6,766 bases of DNA from an uncultured Eubacteriales bacterium (GCA_902803725.1 CADCRD010000181.1:1-6766), one strand, 5' to 3'. Counted from the stretch's first letter, positions 1 to 5,210 are shown. Made by a program: numbers and translations. Notes: a model not told the origin generated them from the letters alone.

Positions 1-318
1 ATCATGACAGGCGTTGCGGCGATCCGTGACAGGAAATACTTTGAAGAATGCTGCAGCAGGGTGATCAAAACGAGGGAATGGTTCACAGCTGAACTAAAGA
101 GACTGGGTTTTGAGGTCCTGCCCTCAAAGGCAAATTTCGTATTTGCAAAAAACGACAGGATGCCGGGCAAAGAATATTTCACAAAACTGAGGGAAAACGC
201 TATACTGGTCAGGCATTTTGATAAAGATCCAATTTCTGATTATGTAAGAATAACCATCGGTCTTGATGAAGAAATGAAAAAGTTCATTGAAGTCACGGAA
301 AAAATACTGTGCGGATAA
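1..318 (+). CDS. hisC: Histidinol-phosphate aminotransferase, C-terminal part (5' end outside window)
   Basis: HisC is a PLP-dependent fold-type I aminotransferase that converts imidazole acetol phosphate plus glutamate to histidinol phosphate in the cytoplasm. Only about the last 105 residues of a protein usually near 350 residues are present. The frame is open to base 1, so the ATG at position 4 is internal and not a start. Counting from that Met, visible family features are the helix with a TRE motif (23-25), the LGFEVLPSKANFVF segment (34-47), the ILVR arginine (70) and the RITIG segment (82-86). In the family the last two carry substrate-binding arginines. The PLP lysine lies upstream of the window. 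It ends in TAA, 24 nt before hisB, and is almost certainly in the same operon. The identification rests on the small-domain signature and on the his neighbours. A related aminotransferase is conceivable but unlikely here. Confidence 0.9.
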   Translation: MMTGVAAIRDRKYFEECCSRVIKTREWFTAELKRLGFEVLPSKANFVFAKNDRMPGKEYFTKLRENAILVRHFDKDPISDYVRITIGLDEEMKKFIEVTEKILCG

Positions 319-330
319 ACAAAAAACATC

Positions 331-335
331 GGAGG
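331..335 (+). promoter_or_regulatory. Ribosome binding site of hisB
   Basis: GGAGG lies 7 nt upstream of the ATG at 343. It fits a perfect Shine-Dalgarno core and fixes the hisB start. Confidence 0.85.
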
Positions 336-342
336 CAAAACC

Positions 343-966
343 ATGCGTACAAGCGAAATAAAGAGAAAAACGGCCGAGACGGATATTGAACTGACCCTTG
401 ATATCGATGGGACAGGGCAGTTTGATATCGATACGGGCAGCGGATTTTTTAACCACATGCTGGAACTGTTTACACGCCATGGCCGATTCGATATGAAGGT
501 TCATTGTGACGGAGATATCGAAGTGGACTATCATCATACAGTTGAGGATATCGGCATTGTCATGGGACAGGCTTTTAAAGAGGCTCTCGGCGACAAAAAA
601 GGGATCAAACGCTATGGAAGTATGATGCTGCCTATGGATGAGGCACTGATCCTGATCGCACTGGACATCAGCGGACGCAGTTATCTGGTTTATGATGTTG
701 AGTTTCAGGCAATGAAGGTCTTTGACGGTTCGGCTGAAGTAAGAAACATGATGGCCGGTTCGTTTGATTCGGAACTGGCAGAGGAATTTCTGGTGGCTTT
801 TTCAAGAGAGCTGGGGCTGACACTGCACGTGAAGAAGCTGGCAGGAAAAAATACTCATCATATAATCGAAGGAATATTTAAAGGGCTGGCCAGAGCGCTG
901 GCGGCAGCCTGTGAAATAGATGAAAAATTTGCAAACGAGATCCCTTCAACAAAGGGCTCATTGTAA
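343..966 (+). CDS. hisB: Imidazoleglycerol-phosphate dehydratase
   Basis: HisB is a Mn-dependent, oligomeric cytoplasmic enzyme that dehydrates IGP to imidazole acetol phosphate. The 207-residue product is the monofunctional form, without a histidinol-phosphatase domain. Family motifs are seen in order: GSGFFNHML (32-40), the RHGRFD segment (45-50), HHTVED (64-69), LPMDEA (96-101), DISGR (108-112), TLHV (160-163), HHIIEG (172-177) and the C-terminal PSTKG (201-205). His64, His65, Glu68, His172, His173 and Glu176 sit in the motifs known to hold the two metals. The stretch between EF (120-121) and FDSEL (141-145) is about 12 residues longer than in E. coli HisB as I recall it. That would account for the length above the usual 190-200. 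The start at 343 is set by a GGAGG 7 nt upstream. It follows hisC by 24 nt and precedes hisH by 82 nt. Confidence 0.97.
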   Translation: MRTSEIKRKTAETDIELTLDIDGTGQFDIDTGSGFFNHMLELFTRHGRFDMKVHCDGDIEVDYHHTVEDIGIVMGQAFKEALGDKKGIKRYGSMMLPMDEALILIALDISGRSYLVYDVEFQAMKVFDGSAEVRNMMAGSFDSELAEEFLVAFSRELGLTLHVKKLAGKNTHHIIEGIFKGLARALAAACEIDEKFANEIPSTKGSL

Positions 967-1036
967 CGGGCAAAACACAGAATGGCTTAAAACAATAATT
1001 AATAATCTGAAACAGTAATAAACAAGACATAAAATG

Positions 1037-1043
1037 AAAGGAG
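1037..1043 (+). promoter_or_regulatory. Ribosome binding site that decides the hisH start
   Basis: AAAGGAG lies 5 nt upstream of the ATG at 1049. It overlaps the codons after an in-frame ATG at 1034, so a start at 1034 would translate its own Shine-Dalgarno sequence. The 1049 start also gives the normal family N-terminus, MIAVIDYG. Confidence 0.85.
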
Positions 1044-1048
1044 CCCAA

Positions 1049-1657
1049 ATGATAGCAGTAATAGATTACGGAGTGGGGAATCTGTATTCACTGACAGCTT
1101 CTCTGAAGTTCATCGGTGCCGATGTAAAAGTCACATCAGATGCTGAAGATCTGAAAAAGGCGGACAAGATAATTCTTCCGGGAGTCGGAGCATTTGAGGA
1201 TGCTATCAAAAAACTGAGAGCAACGGGTCTGGTTGAAACTCTGGATCAGCTGGTGGCAGAAGGAAAACCCATGATGGGAATATGCCTTGGGATGCAGCTC
1301 TTGTTCGAGAAGAGTTATGAGTACGGAGAATATGACGGTCTGGGATATATAAAGGGGTGTGTCGTATCAATGAGAGAAAGAGTCAGCGATGATCTGAAAG
1401 TTCCCCAGATCGGATGGAACGCTCTCGAGATCAAAAAGGATGACGTGCTGACAAAATATATCAAAGATGGCGATCATGTATATTTCGTACACGGCTACTA
1501 TGCTGATGAATGTGAAGAGAGCATTGTGGCTCAGACGAACTATGAAGTGACGGTGCCGGCTATCGTAAGAAACGGCAATGTATGCGGCACACAGTTCCAC
1601 CCTGAGAAGAGCGGTAATGTAGGGCTCAGCATCCTGAGAGCGTTCAACGAGGCATAA
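1049..1657 (+). CDS. hisH: Imidazole glycerol phosphate synthase, glutaminase subunit
   Basis: HisH is a class I glutamine amidotransferase. It hydrolyses glutamine and channels ammonia to the HisF cyclase, with which it forms IGP synthase. With the start at 1049 the product is 202 residues, the normal size. The catalytic triad is visible: Cys79 in GICLG (77-81), His184 and Glu186 in FHPEKSG (183-189). Other family features are the N-terminal DYGVGN (6-11), the LPGVGAF segment (43-49) around the oxyanion region, and PQIGWN (119-124), where many homologues have PHMGWN. A longer start at 1034 (5 extra residues) is rejected because its codons contain the ribosome binding site. The gene sits between hisB and hisA in the usual order. 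Its last codons are followed by a degenerate copy of themselves past the stop (see findings). Confidence 0.97.
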   Translation: MIAVIDYGVGNLYSLTASLKFIGADVKVTSDAEDLKKADKIILPGVGAFEDAIKKLRATGLVETLDQLVAEGKPMMGICLGMQLLFEKSYEYGEYDGLGYIKGCVVSMRERVSDDLKVPQIGWNALEIKKDDVLTKYIKDGDHVYFVHGYYADECEESIVAQTNYEVTVPAIVRNGNVCGTQFHPEKSGNVGLSILRAFNEA

Positions 1658-1674
1658 GCGTTCAACGGAACTTA
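1639..1674 (+). repeat. Degenerate 18-bp tandem duplication across the hisH stop codon
   Basis: AGCGTTCAACG occurs at 1639-1649 and again at 1657-1667, an 11-bp exact direct repeat with an 18-bp period. Extending both units to 18 bp gives 14 of 18 identical bases. The first unit encodes the end of HisH (AFNEA then stop). The second, in the same frame after the stop, would read AFNGT followed by another TAA. This looks like a small duplication, but chance cannot be excluded. Confidence 0.5.
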
Positions 1675-1714
1675 AAGAATCACGATAAAAGCAAAATATT
1701 CGAAAGGAATAATA

Positions 1715-2431
1715 ATGAAGATATTTCCCGCAATAGATCTGAGAAATGCACAGGCAGTGAGATTACTGCAGGGCGATTATGACAGGATGACGGTCTATTC
1801 ACACGATCCTGCCCAGGTCGCAAAAGGATTTTGTGAATCAGGAGCGAAAAATCTGCATATGGTGGATCTCGACGGCGCTAAAGACGGAACGCTGGCGAAC
1901 TTTGATGTGGTGGCGAAGGTCGTGCAAGAGACAGAACTCTTCGTTGAGATCGGCGGAGGCATTCGCGACGAGGAAAGAATAAAGAGATATCTGGATGCCG
2001 GTGTCGGAAGAGTGATCCTCGGTACTGTGGCTGCTGAAGATCCGGATTTCGTCAGTGACATGGTCAGTAAATACAAAGATCAGATCGCGGTGGGCGTTGA
2101 TGCAAGAGACGGCAGAGTTGCAGTCAAAGGATGGCTGGAAGTGACGGATATCGACAGTGTTCAGTTTTGCCGCGAAATGAGAGAAGCCGGAGTAAAAACG
2201 ATAATATACACGGATATCTCAAAAGACGGAGCGATGCAGGGCACCAACATGGAGATCTATCGCCGGCTCAACGAGATAGACGGTCTGGATGTCATGGCTT
2301 CGGGCGGCATCAGCTCGATCGAAGAGGTGAAGGAACTGTCGGAGTTCACCTACGGCGCGATCCTCGGAAAAGCATTATATGACGGAGTTCTGGATCTGGC
2401 GGAGTGTATCAGACAGGCCGGCGTCCAGTAA
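1715..2431 (+). CDS. hisA: ProFAR isomerase (phosphoribosylformimino-5-aminoimidazole carboxamide ribotide isomerase)
   Basis: HisA performs the Amadori rearrangement of ProFAR to PRFAR, the substrate of HisF/HisH. The 238 residues form one (beta/alpha)8 barrel. The two catalytic aspartates are present: Asp8 in FPAIDLR (4-10) and Asp129 in VGVDARDG (126-133). Phosphate-binding and barrel motifs follow in order: VRLLQGDY (15-22), EIGGGIR (78-84), TDISKDG then GTN (166-172, 176-178), ASGGIS (195-200) and GKALYDG (218-224). The VxWxxxT-type segment GWLEVT (139-144) and the arrangement near Asp8 distinguish it from the paralogous HisF and from the TrpF/PriA type. AAAGGA lies 6 nt upstream of the ATG. 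hisH ends 57 nt before it and hisF starts 30 nt after it. Confidence 0.97.
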   Translation: MKIFPAIDLRNAQAVRLLQGDYDRMTVYSHDPAQVAKGFCESGAKNLHMVDLDGAKDGTLANFDVVAKVVQETELFVEIGGGIRDEERIKRYLDAGVGRVILGTVAAEDPDFVSDMVSKYKDQIAVGVDARDGRVAVKGWLEVTDIDSVQFCREMREAGVKTIIYTDISKDGAMQGTNMEIYRRLNEIDGLDVMASGGISSIEEVKELSEFTYGAILGKALYDGVLDLAECIRQAGVQ

Positions 2432-2461
2432 CAAAAACGAAATTCTGTAAGGAGAGGAAAT

Positions 2462-3217
2462 ATGATAACAAAACGAATAGTTCCCTGTCTTGATGTCAGA
2501 GACGGAAAGGTAGTAAAAGGAGTAAATTTCGAAGGGATCCGCGATGTTGCCGATCCCGTGGAGATGGCAAAATTCTATAATGAAAGCGGTGCGGATGAGC
2601 TGGTGTTTTATGACATCACTGCAACGGTAGAAGGCCGCAGCCTTTTTGCGGACGTTCTGGAAAAAGTCGCTTCTCAGATATTCATACCGCTGACTGTCGG
2701 AGGCGGTATCAGCACACTGGATGATTTCGACCGTGTGCTCAAGTGCGGTGCCGATAAAGTAAGCGTCAACAGCGGTGCGATCAAGGACCCTGACATCATC
2801 GAAAAAGGAGCAAAGAAATACGGTGATCAGTGTGTCGTGCTGTCTATGGACATCAAAAGAGTGGACGGAAAGTTCCATCTGTTCAGTCACGGCGGCAGAC
2901 AGGACACCGGCATCGATGCTCTTCAGTGGGCGGTTGACGGAGTTGAGCGCGGAGCCGGAGAACTGGTCGTGAACAGCATTGACACAGACGGCGTAAAAGG
3001 CGGTTTCGATCTGGAGCTTCTTGATGAGATCGCTGCGAGAGTAAATGTTCCCATAGTAGCCAGCGGCGGCGCAGGCAAGATGGAGGATTTTGCGGAACTG
3101 TTCAAACACCCGGGTATGGATGCGGGGCTTGCGGCCAGCATATTTCACTTCAGGGAAGTTGACATAATGGAACTGAAACAATATCTCAGAGGAGAAGGCA
3201 TTAACGTCCGTCTTTGA
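2462..3217 (+). CDS. hisF: Imidazole glycerol phosphate synthase, cyclase subunit
   Basis: HisF uses ammonia delivered by HisH to cleave and cyclise PRFAR into IGP and AICAR, the latter feeding purine synthesis. The 251-residue product is a (beta/alpha)8 barrel of normal length. The catalytic pair is seen as Asp11 in PCLDVRDG (8-15) and Asp130 in LSMDIKR (127-133), where many homologues have a VxIDAKR-like form. Other motifs are VKGVNFEG (18-25, loop 1), DITATVEGR (51-59), TVGGGI (78-83), VNSIDTDG (170-177), ASGGAG (200-205) and AASIFHF (224-230). TAAGGAG 7 nt upstream of the ATG supports the start. It follows hisA by 30 nt. hisIE begins 66 nt downstream. A long open frame runs antisense across this gene and is treated as a shadow. 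Confidence 0.97.
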   Translation: MITKRIVPCLDVRDGKVVKGVNFEGIRDVADPVEMAKFYNESGADELVFYDITATVEGRSLFADVLEKVASQIFIPLTVGGGISTLDDFDRVLKCGADKVSVNSGAIKDPDIIEKGAKKYGDQCVVLSMDIKRVDGKFHLFSHGGRQDTGIDALQWAVDGVERGAGELVVNSIDTDGVKGGFDLELLDEIAARVNVPIVASGGAGKMEDFAELFKHPGMDAGLAASIFHFREVDIMELKQYLRGEGINVRL

Positions 3218-3283
3218 GCGGGATCGCAGCAAAGATACACATTTTGGTTTGGAACATACATTGGAAAACACAGAGGGAAAGCA

Positions 3284-3919
3284 ATGGAGCTGAAATTTGA
3301 TGAAAAGGGACTGATCCCTGCAGTCGTACAGGATTTTTATACTAAGGAAGTGCTGACACTTGCTTACATGAACGAAGAAAGTCTCAGGATCACTGAAGAG
3401 GAAGGATACACATGCTTTTGGTCCAGATCCAGACAGGAGCTGTGGCGCAAAGGGGAGACCAGCGGAAACAAACAGAGGGTCGTCAGCATTACGGCCGACT
3501 GTGACGGCGATTCACTGGTGATCGAAGTGATCAAGGACGGTCCGGCGTGTCACACCGGAGCTGAGAGCTGCTTCTTTAATAATATATATCAGAGCGAGGA
3601 ACAGACGGCGTTTTCTTACAAGGGTCTGTATGATCTCATAGAGGGCAGGAAGACGGACCCGAAGGAAGGCAGTTACACAACGTATCTGTTCGAAAAGGGA
3701 ATGGACAAAATATTAAAGAAAGTCGGCGAGGAGAATACTGAAGTCATCATAGCTGCTGCCAAGGGAGACAAGGCAGAGACGATATACGAGACAGCTGATC
3801 TTGCGTATCATGTCATGGTCATGATGGTAGAGGCTGGCATAGATATAAAAGATGTTACAGCTGAGCTGGCCAGCCGCCATGTCATCGACAAAAAGGTGAA
3901 GCAGGAGTATATGAAATAA
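3284..3919 (+). CDS. hisIE: Bifunctional PR-AMP cyclohydrolase / PR-ATP pyrophosphohydrolase
   Basis: This fusion catalyses steps two and three of histidine synthesis: hydrolysis of PR-ATP to PR-AMP (C-terminal HisE) and opening of the adenine ring to ProFAR (N-terminal HisI). The HisI domain (about 1-110) shows FWSRSRQELWRKGETSGN (45-62). It also has a DCDGD motif (72-76) and CHTGAESC (89-96). Cys73, Cys89 and Cys96 have the 16- and 7-residue spacing of the family's zinc ligands, and Asp72, Asp74 and Asp76 match the Mg ligands. The HisE domain (about 114-200) is the all-alpha MazG-like type. It has GEENTEVIIAA (148-158) and YETADLAYH (168-176), giving Glu150/Glu153 and Glu169/Asp172 as metal-binding acids. 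At 211 residues it is the usual size for the fusion. GAGGG lies 6 nt upstream of the ATG. It is the last his gene, and no terminator is visible after it. Confidence 0.97.
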   Translation: MELKFDEKGLIPAVVQDFYTKEVLTLAYMNEESLRITEEEGYTCFWSRSRQELWRKGETSGNKQRVVSITADCDGDSLVIEVIKDGPACHTGAESCFFNNIYQSEEQTAFSYKGLYDLIEGRKTDPKEGSYTTYLFEKGMDKILKKVGEENTEVIIAAAKGDKAETIYETADLAYHVMVMMVEAGIDIKDVTAELASRHVIDKKVKQEYMK

Positions 3920-3955
3920 GCGGGAGAACTGTACTTTATCCGTTAGGAATCAATC

Positions 3956-3984
3956 TTGACAAAAAACTACAAAGTGATTATTCT
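3956..3984 (+). promoter_or_regulatory. Predicted sigma-70/sigma-A promoter of the Rrf2 regulator gene
   Basis: A perfect -35 box TTGACA (3956-3961) is followed after 17 nt by TATTCT (3979-3984), a 4 of 6 match to TATAAT. Transcription would start near 3991, about 48 nt before the regulator's ATG. The surrounding DNA is AT-rich. The gene could also be reached by read-through from the his operon. Confidence 0.55.
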
Positions 3985-3992
3985 TATACAAA

Positions 3993-4017
3993 TGCAATTA
4001 TTGTAGGTGTAATTGCA
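3993..4017. promoter_or_regulatory. Perfect inverted repeat, candidate operator of the Rrf2 regulator
   Basis: TGCAATTA (3993-4000) and TAATTGCA (4010-4017) are exact reverse complements, 8 bp each, separated by 9 nt. The 25-bp element lies immediately downstream of the predicted promoter, from about +3 to +27, and ends before the ribosome binding site. The size and dyad symmetry suit a dimeric winged-helix repressor. The adjacent Rrf2 gene makes autoregulation the simplest reading. There is no U-tract, so it is not a terminator. Confidence 0.55.
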
Positions 4018-4025
4018 GTTAAGAT

Positions 4026-4032
4026 AGGAGGG
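4026..4032 (+). promoter_or_regulatory. Ribosome binding site of the Rrf2 regulator gene
   Basis: AGGAGGG lies 6 nt upstream of the ATG at 4039. It is the strongest Shine-Dalgarno match in the window. Confidence 0.85.
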
Positions 4033-4038
4033 TATCAG

Positions 4039-4458
4039 ATGTTATTTACAAGAGAAACGGATTATGCCATCAGGTTCTTTCGCACATTGAAAGACGGGCA
4101 GCTGCATTCAGTAAGCGACATAACTGAAAGAGAGATCATTCCGCAGCAGTTCGCTTACAAGATACTGCGCAAACTGTCCGGGGCGGATTTTGTAGAGGTA
4201 ACAAGAGGCGCAAAAGGAGGCTGTCGTTTGAAAGCGGATCTTGAGCAGGTCACGCTGCTGGATCTCATTGGGGTCATCGAAGCGAAAAAGACCTTTATTG
4301 CGTGCCTGGATCCTGAGTTCGAGTGTCCATACAGAGAAGCAAACAATGGATGCCAGGTCCATTCCAATCTGAATGTTATCGAAAGTCAGCTGGCAGCTCA
4401 GCTGAAGAAGGTAAGTCTGAAGGATCTGCTGGAAGATGATTTTGCGAAAAAGTTTTAA
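4039..4458 (+). CDS. Rrf2-family transcriptional regulator, probable Fe-S cluster sensor
   Basis: The 139-residue product has the size and layout of Rrf2 proteins (IscR, NsrR, CymR, RsrR). The N-terminus LFTRETDYAIR (2-12) is the family's usual start. A winged helix-turn-helix follows, with the recognition region around IIPQQFAYKILRKL (33-46) and the wing GAKGGCRL (58-64 region), where most members have Tyr instead of Cys62. The dimerisation helix starts near TLLDLIGVIE (72-81). Cys89, Cys96 and Cys105 lie in the C-terminal region, with CQVH at 105-108. This is the position of the three cysteines that ligate the cluster in IscR and NsrR, although the spacing (6 and 8 intervening residues) is wider. 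A cluster, and a role in sensing iron, redox or NO, is therefore inferred. No target gene such as iscS/nifU is adjacent, so its regulon cannot be read from context. The operator candidate upstream points to autoregulation. Confidence 0.9.
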   Translation: MLFTRETDYAIRFFRTLKDGQLHSVSDITEREIIPQQFAYKILRKLSGADFVEVTRGAKGGCRLKADLEQVTLLDLIGVIEAKKTFIACLDPEFECPYREANNGCQVHSNLNVIESQLAAQLKKVSLKDLLEDDFAKKF

Positions 4459-4478
4459 AGCAGTTCGTGAATGAAACG

Positions 4479-4512
4479 ATGTGGCGGCGTTGAGCTGCCA
4501 CATTATTTTTTT
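4479..4512 (+). terminator. Intrinsic terminator after the Rrf2 regulator gene
   Basis: ATGTGGCGGC (4479-4488) pairs with GCTGCCACAT (4494-4503) as a 10-bp stem with one G-U pair and a 5-nt loop. It is followed by TA and seven T residues (4506-4512). It begins 20 nt after the regulator's stop codon and ends 5 nt before the next predicted promoter. Confidence 0.92.
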
Positions 4513-4517
4513 GCACC

Positions 4518-4546
4518 TTTAAAATATTGTACAAATGTGGTACAAT
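4518..4546 (+). promoter_or_regulatory. Predicted extended -10 promoter of the membrane-protein gene
   Basis: TACAAT (4541-4546) matches TATAAT at 5 of 6 positions. It is preceded by TG and one base (4538-4540), the extended -10 element. A weak -35, TTTAAA (4518-4523), stands at the ideal 17-nt spacing. Transcription would start near 4553, which excludes the upstream in-frame ATG at 4535 as a start codon. Confidence 0.6.
4526..4546. promoter_or_regulatory. Perfect inverted repeat overlapping the -10 box, candidate operator
   Basis: ATTGTAC (4526-4532) and GTACAAT (4540-4546) are exact reverse complements separated by 7 nt. The right arm contains the -10 hexamer, so a protein bound here would block RNA polymerase. 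Part of the match could be incidental because one arm must resemble a -10 box. Confidence 0.45.
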
Positions 4547-4563
4547 CCTGTAGAAGGAAATGA

Positions 4564-4570
4564 AAAGGAG
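4564..4570 (+). promoter_or_regulatory. Ribosome binding site that decides the membrane-protein start
   Basis: AAAGGAG lies 9 nt upstream of the ATG at 4580. The alternative in-frame ATG at 4535 has no Shine-Dalgarno sequence and lies inside the promoter. Confidence 0.8.
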
Positions 4571-4579
4571 ACTGTAATT

Positions 4580-5119
4580 ATGGATGATGTGCTGTTTGAA
4601 AACAGATATACTGAAGATAAAACGCTAGTCCGTGAATTCCACAAATACTGTCTTTGCAAGACTCACAGAAAAATAGGCATCATACTGCTGATCATTGGGG
4701 TTGTCACAGGTGCGCTGATGAGTATGAGCCAGTTCGGGATGATCAGTATCACGGGAACGAAGGGAGTCATACTCTGGGAGATATCTATAGTAGCTATTGT
4801 GCTGGGTTTCATGCTCAGCATATATTACCTGATGACAACGAGGATCGCTCTTCGTCAGGACAGAAAGGCTATGGGAGGAGAGATCCCCGAGACAGTGATC
4901 CAGTTTACCGACAAAGAGGTCATCATTTCTGAATTGGGCAAGATCAAGACATTCCATTACAGAGAACTTGGTGAATCGATAGAAACAAAGAATCTCTTTG
5001 TTCTGCCAATCAGCAGATATGCAGCGATCGTTGCTGCAAAGAACGGATTTACATACGGTAACGCCGATGACTTCAGAAAATTCATTGAAGACAAATATGA
5101 TCCTGCAAGAAGGATATGA
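4580..5119 (+). CDS. Two-helix membrane protein, YcxB-like C-terminal domain (function unknown)
   Basis: The 179-residue product starts with a polar, charged segment (1-31) containing Cys24 and Cys26. Two hydrophobic helices follow, at about 32-49 and 63-85, separated by a short loop. Basic residues flank them (HRK at 29-31; TRIALRQDRK at 87-96), which predicts both termini in the cytoplasm. The soluble C-terminal part (about 100-175) has a beta-rich pattern: VIQFTDKEVII (106-116), FHYRELGESIET (125-136), LFVLPISRYAAIV (139-151), and a closing helix DDFRKFIEDKY (163-173). This pattern resembles the YcxB-like C-terminal domain found in many Bacillota membrane proteins of unknown role. I recognise it from pattern only and assign no function. 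The start at 4580 is preferred over an ATG at 4535 because the latter precedes the predicted transcription start. It stands as its own unit between the Rrf2 terminator and asnS. Confidence 0.85.
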   Translation: MDDVLFENRYTEDKTLVREFHKYCLCKTHRKIGIILLIIGVVTGALMSMSQFGMISITGTKGVILWEISIVAIVLGFMLSIYYLMTTRIALRQDRKAMGGEIPETVIQFTDKEVIISELGKIKTFHYRELGESIETKNLFVLPISRYAAIVAAKNGFTYGNADDFRKFIEDKYDPARRI

Positions 5120-5131
5120 CCGGCCGGCCGG
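5120..5131. repeat. GC-only 12-bp palindrome directly after a stop codon
   Basis: CCGGCCGGCCGG begins at the base after the membrane-protein gene's TGA. It is three CCGG units and a perfect palindrome, and stands out in a moderate-GC, locally AT-rich setting. As RNA it could fold as a 4-bp stem with a CCGG loop. No T-tract follows, so it is not a classic terminator. Confidence 0.6.
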
Positions 5132-5153
5132 ATAATATATCAGTCAGTAATTC

Positions 5154-5179
5154 TTTCCCGTGCCTGAAGGTGCGGGAAA
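5154..5179 (+). promoter_or_regulatory. Leader hairpin upstream of asnS
   Basis: TTTCCCGTGCC (5154-5164) pairs with GGTGCGGGAAA (5169-5179). They form 11 consecutive pairs, two of them G-U, with a UGAA tetraloop. The hairpin ends 31 nt before the asnS ATG. No U-tract follows (the next bases are TGTTCATAAT), so it is either a leader RNA structure or a factor-assisted 3' end for the upstream transcript. The 91-nt gap is far too short for a T-box, and no T-box sequence is present. No convincing promoter was found in the gap. CATAAT (5184-5189) and GATAAT (5131-5136) resemble -10 boxes but lack a -35. Confidence 0.6.
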
Positions 5180-5210
5180 TGTTCATAATAAAAGAAAGAG
5201 AAGAGACGAG

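Noticed and set aside
967..1048. Possible internal promoter in the 82-nt AT-rich gap between hisB and hisH
   Set aside because: TTAAAA (987-992) has no matching -10 box at proper spacing, and the TAATAAT-like words lack a -35. The stretch otherwise shows only the hisH ribosome binding site.
2375..3271. A 298-codon open frame on the minus strand, antisense to hisF
   Set aside because: It covers hisF almost exactly. It has no ribosome binding site or recognisable motif, and its composition is rich in Ser, Cys, Phe and His, as expected for a reverse-frame shadow of a highly conserved gene.
4536..4550. GTGGTAC resembling the T-box core
   Set aside because: Only seven bases fit, and the following ACCGCG-type bases are absent. 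There is no specifier stem or aminoacyl-responsive terminator context, and the gene is not an amino-acid gene. It is better explained as a promoter element.
4535..4579. A 15-residue N-terminal extension of the membrane protein from the ATG at 4535
   Set aside because: That ATG lies inside the promoter, upstream of the predicted transcription start, and lacks a Shine-Dalgarno sequence. The ATG at 4580 has a good one.
5160..5210. A GTG start at 5160 extending AsnRS by 17 residues
   Set aside because: It is buried in the leader hairpin without a ribosome binding site, and the added Lys/Arg-rich residues are not AsnRS-like.
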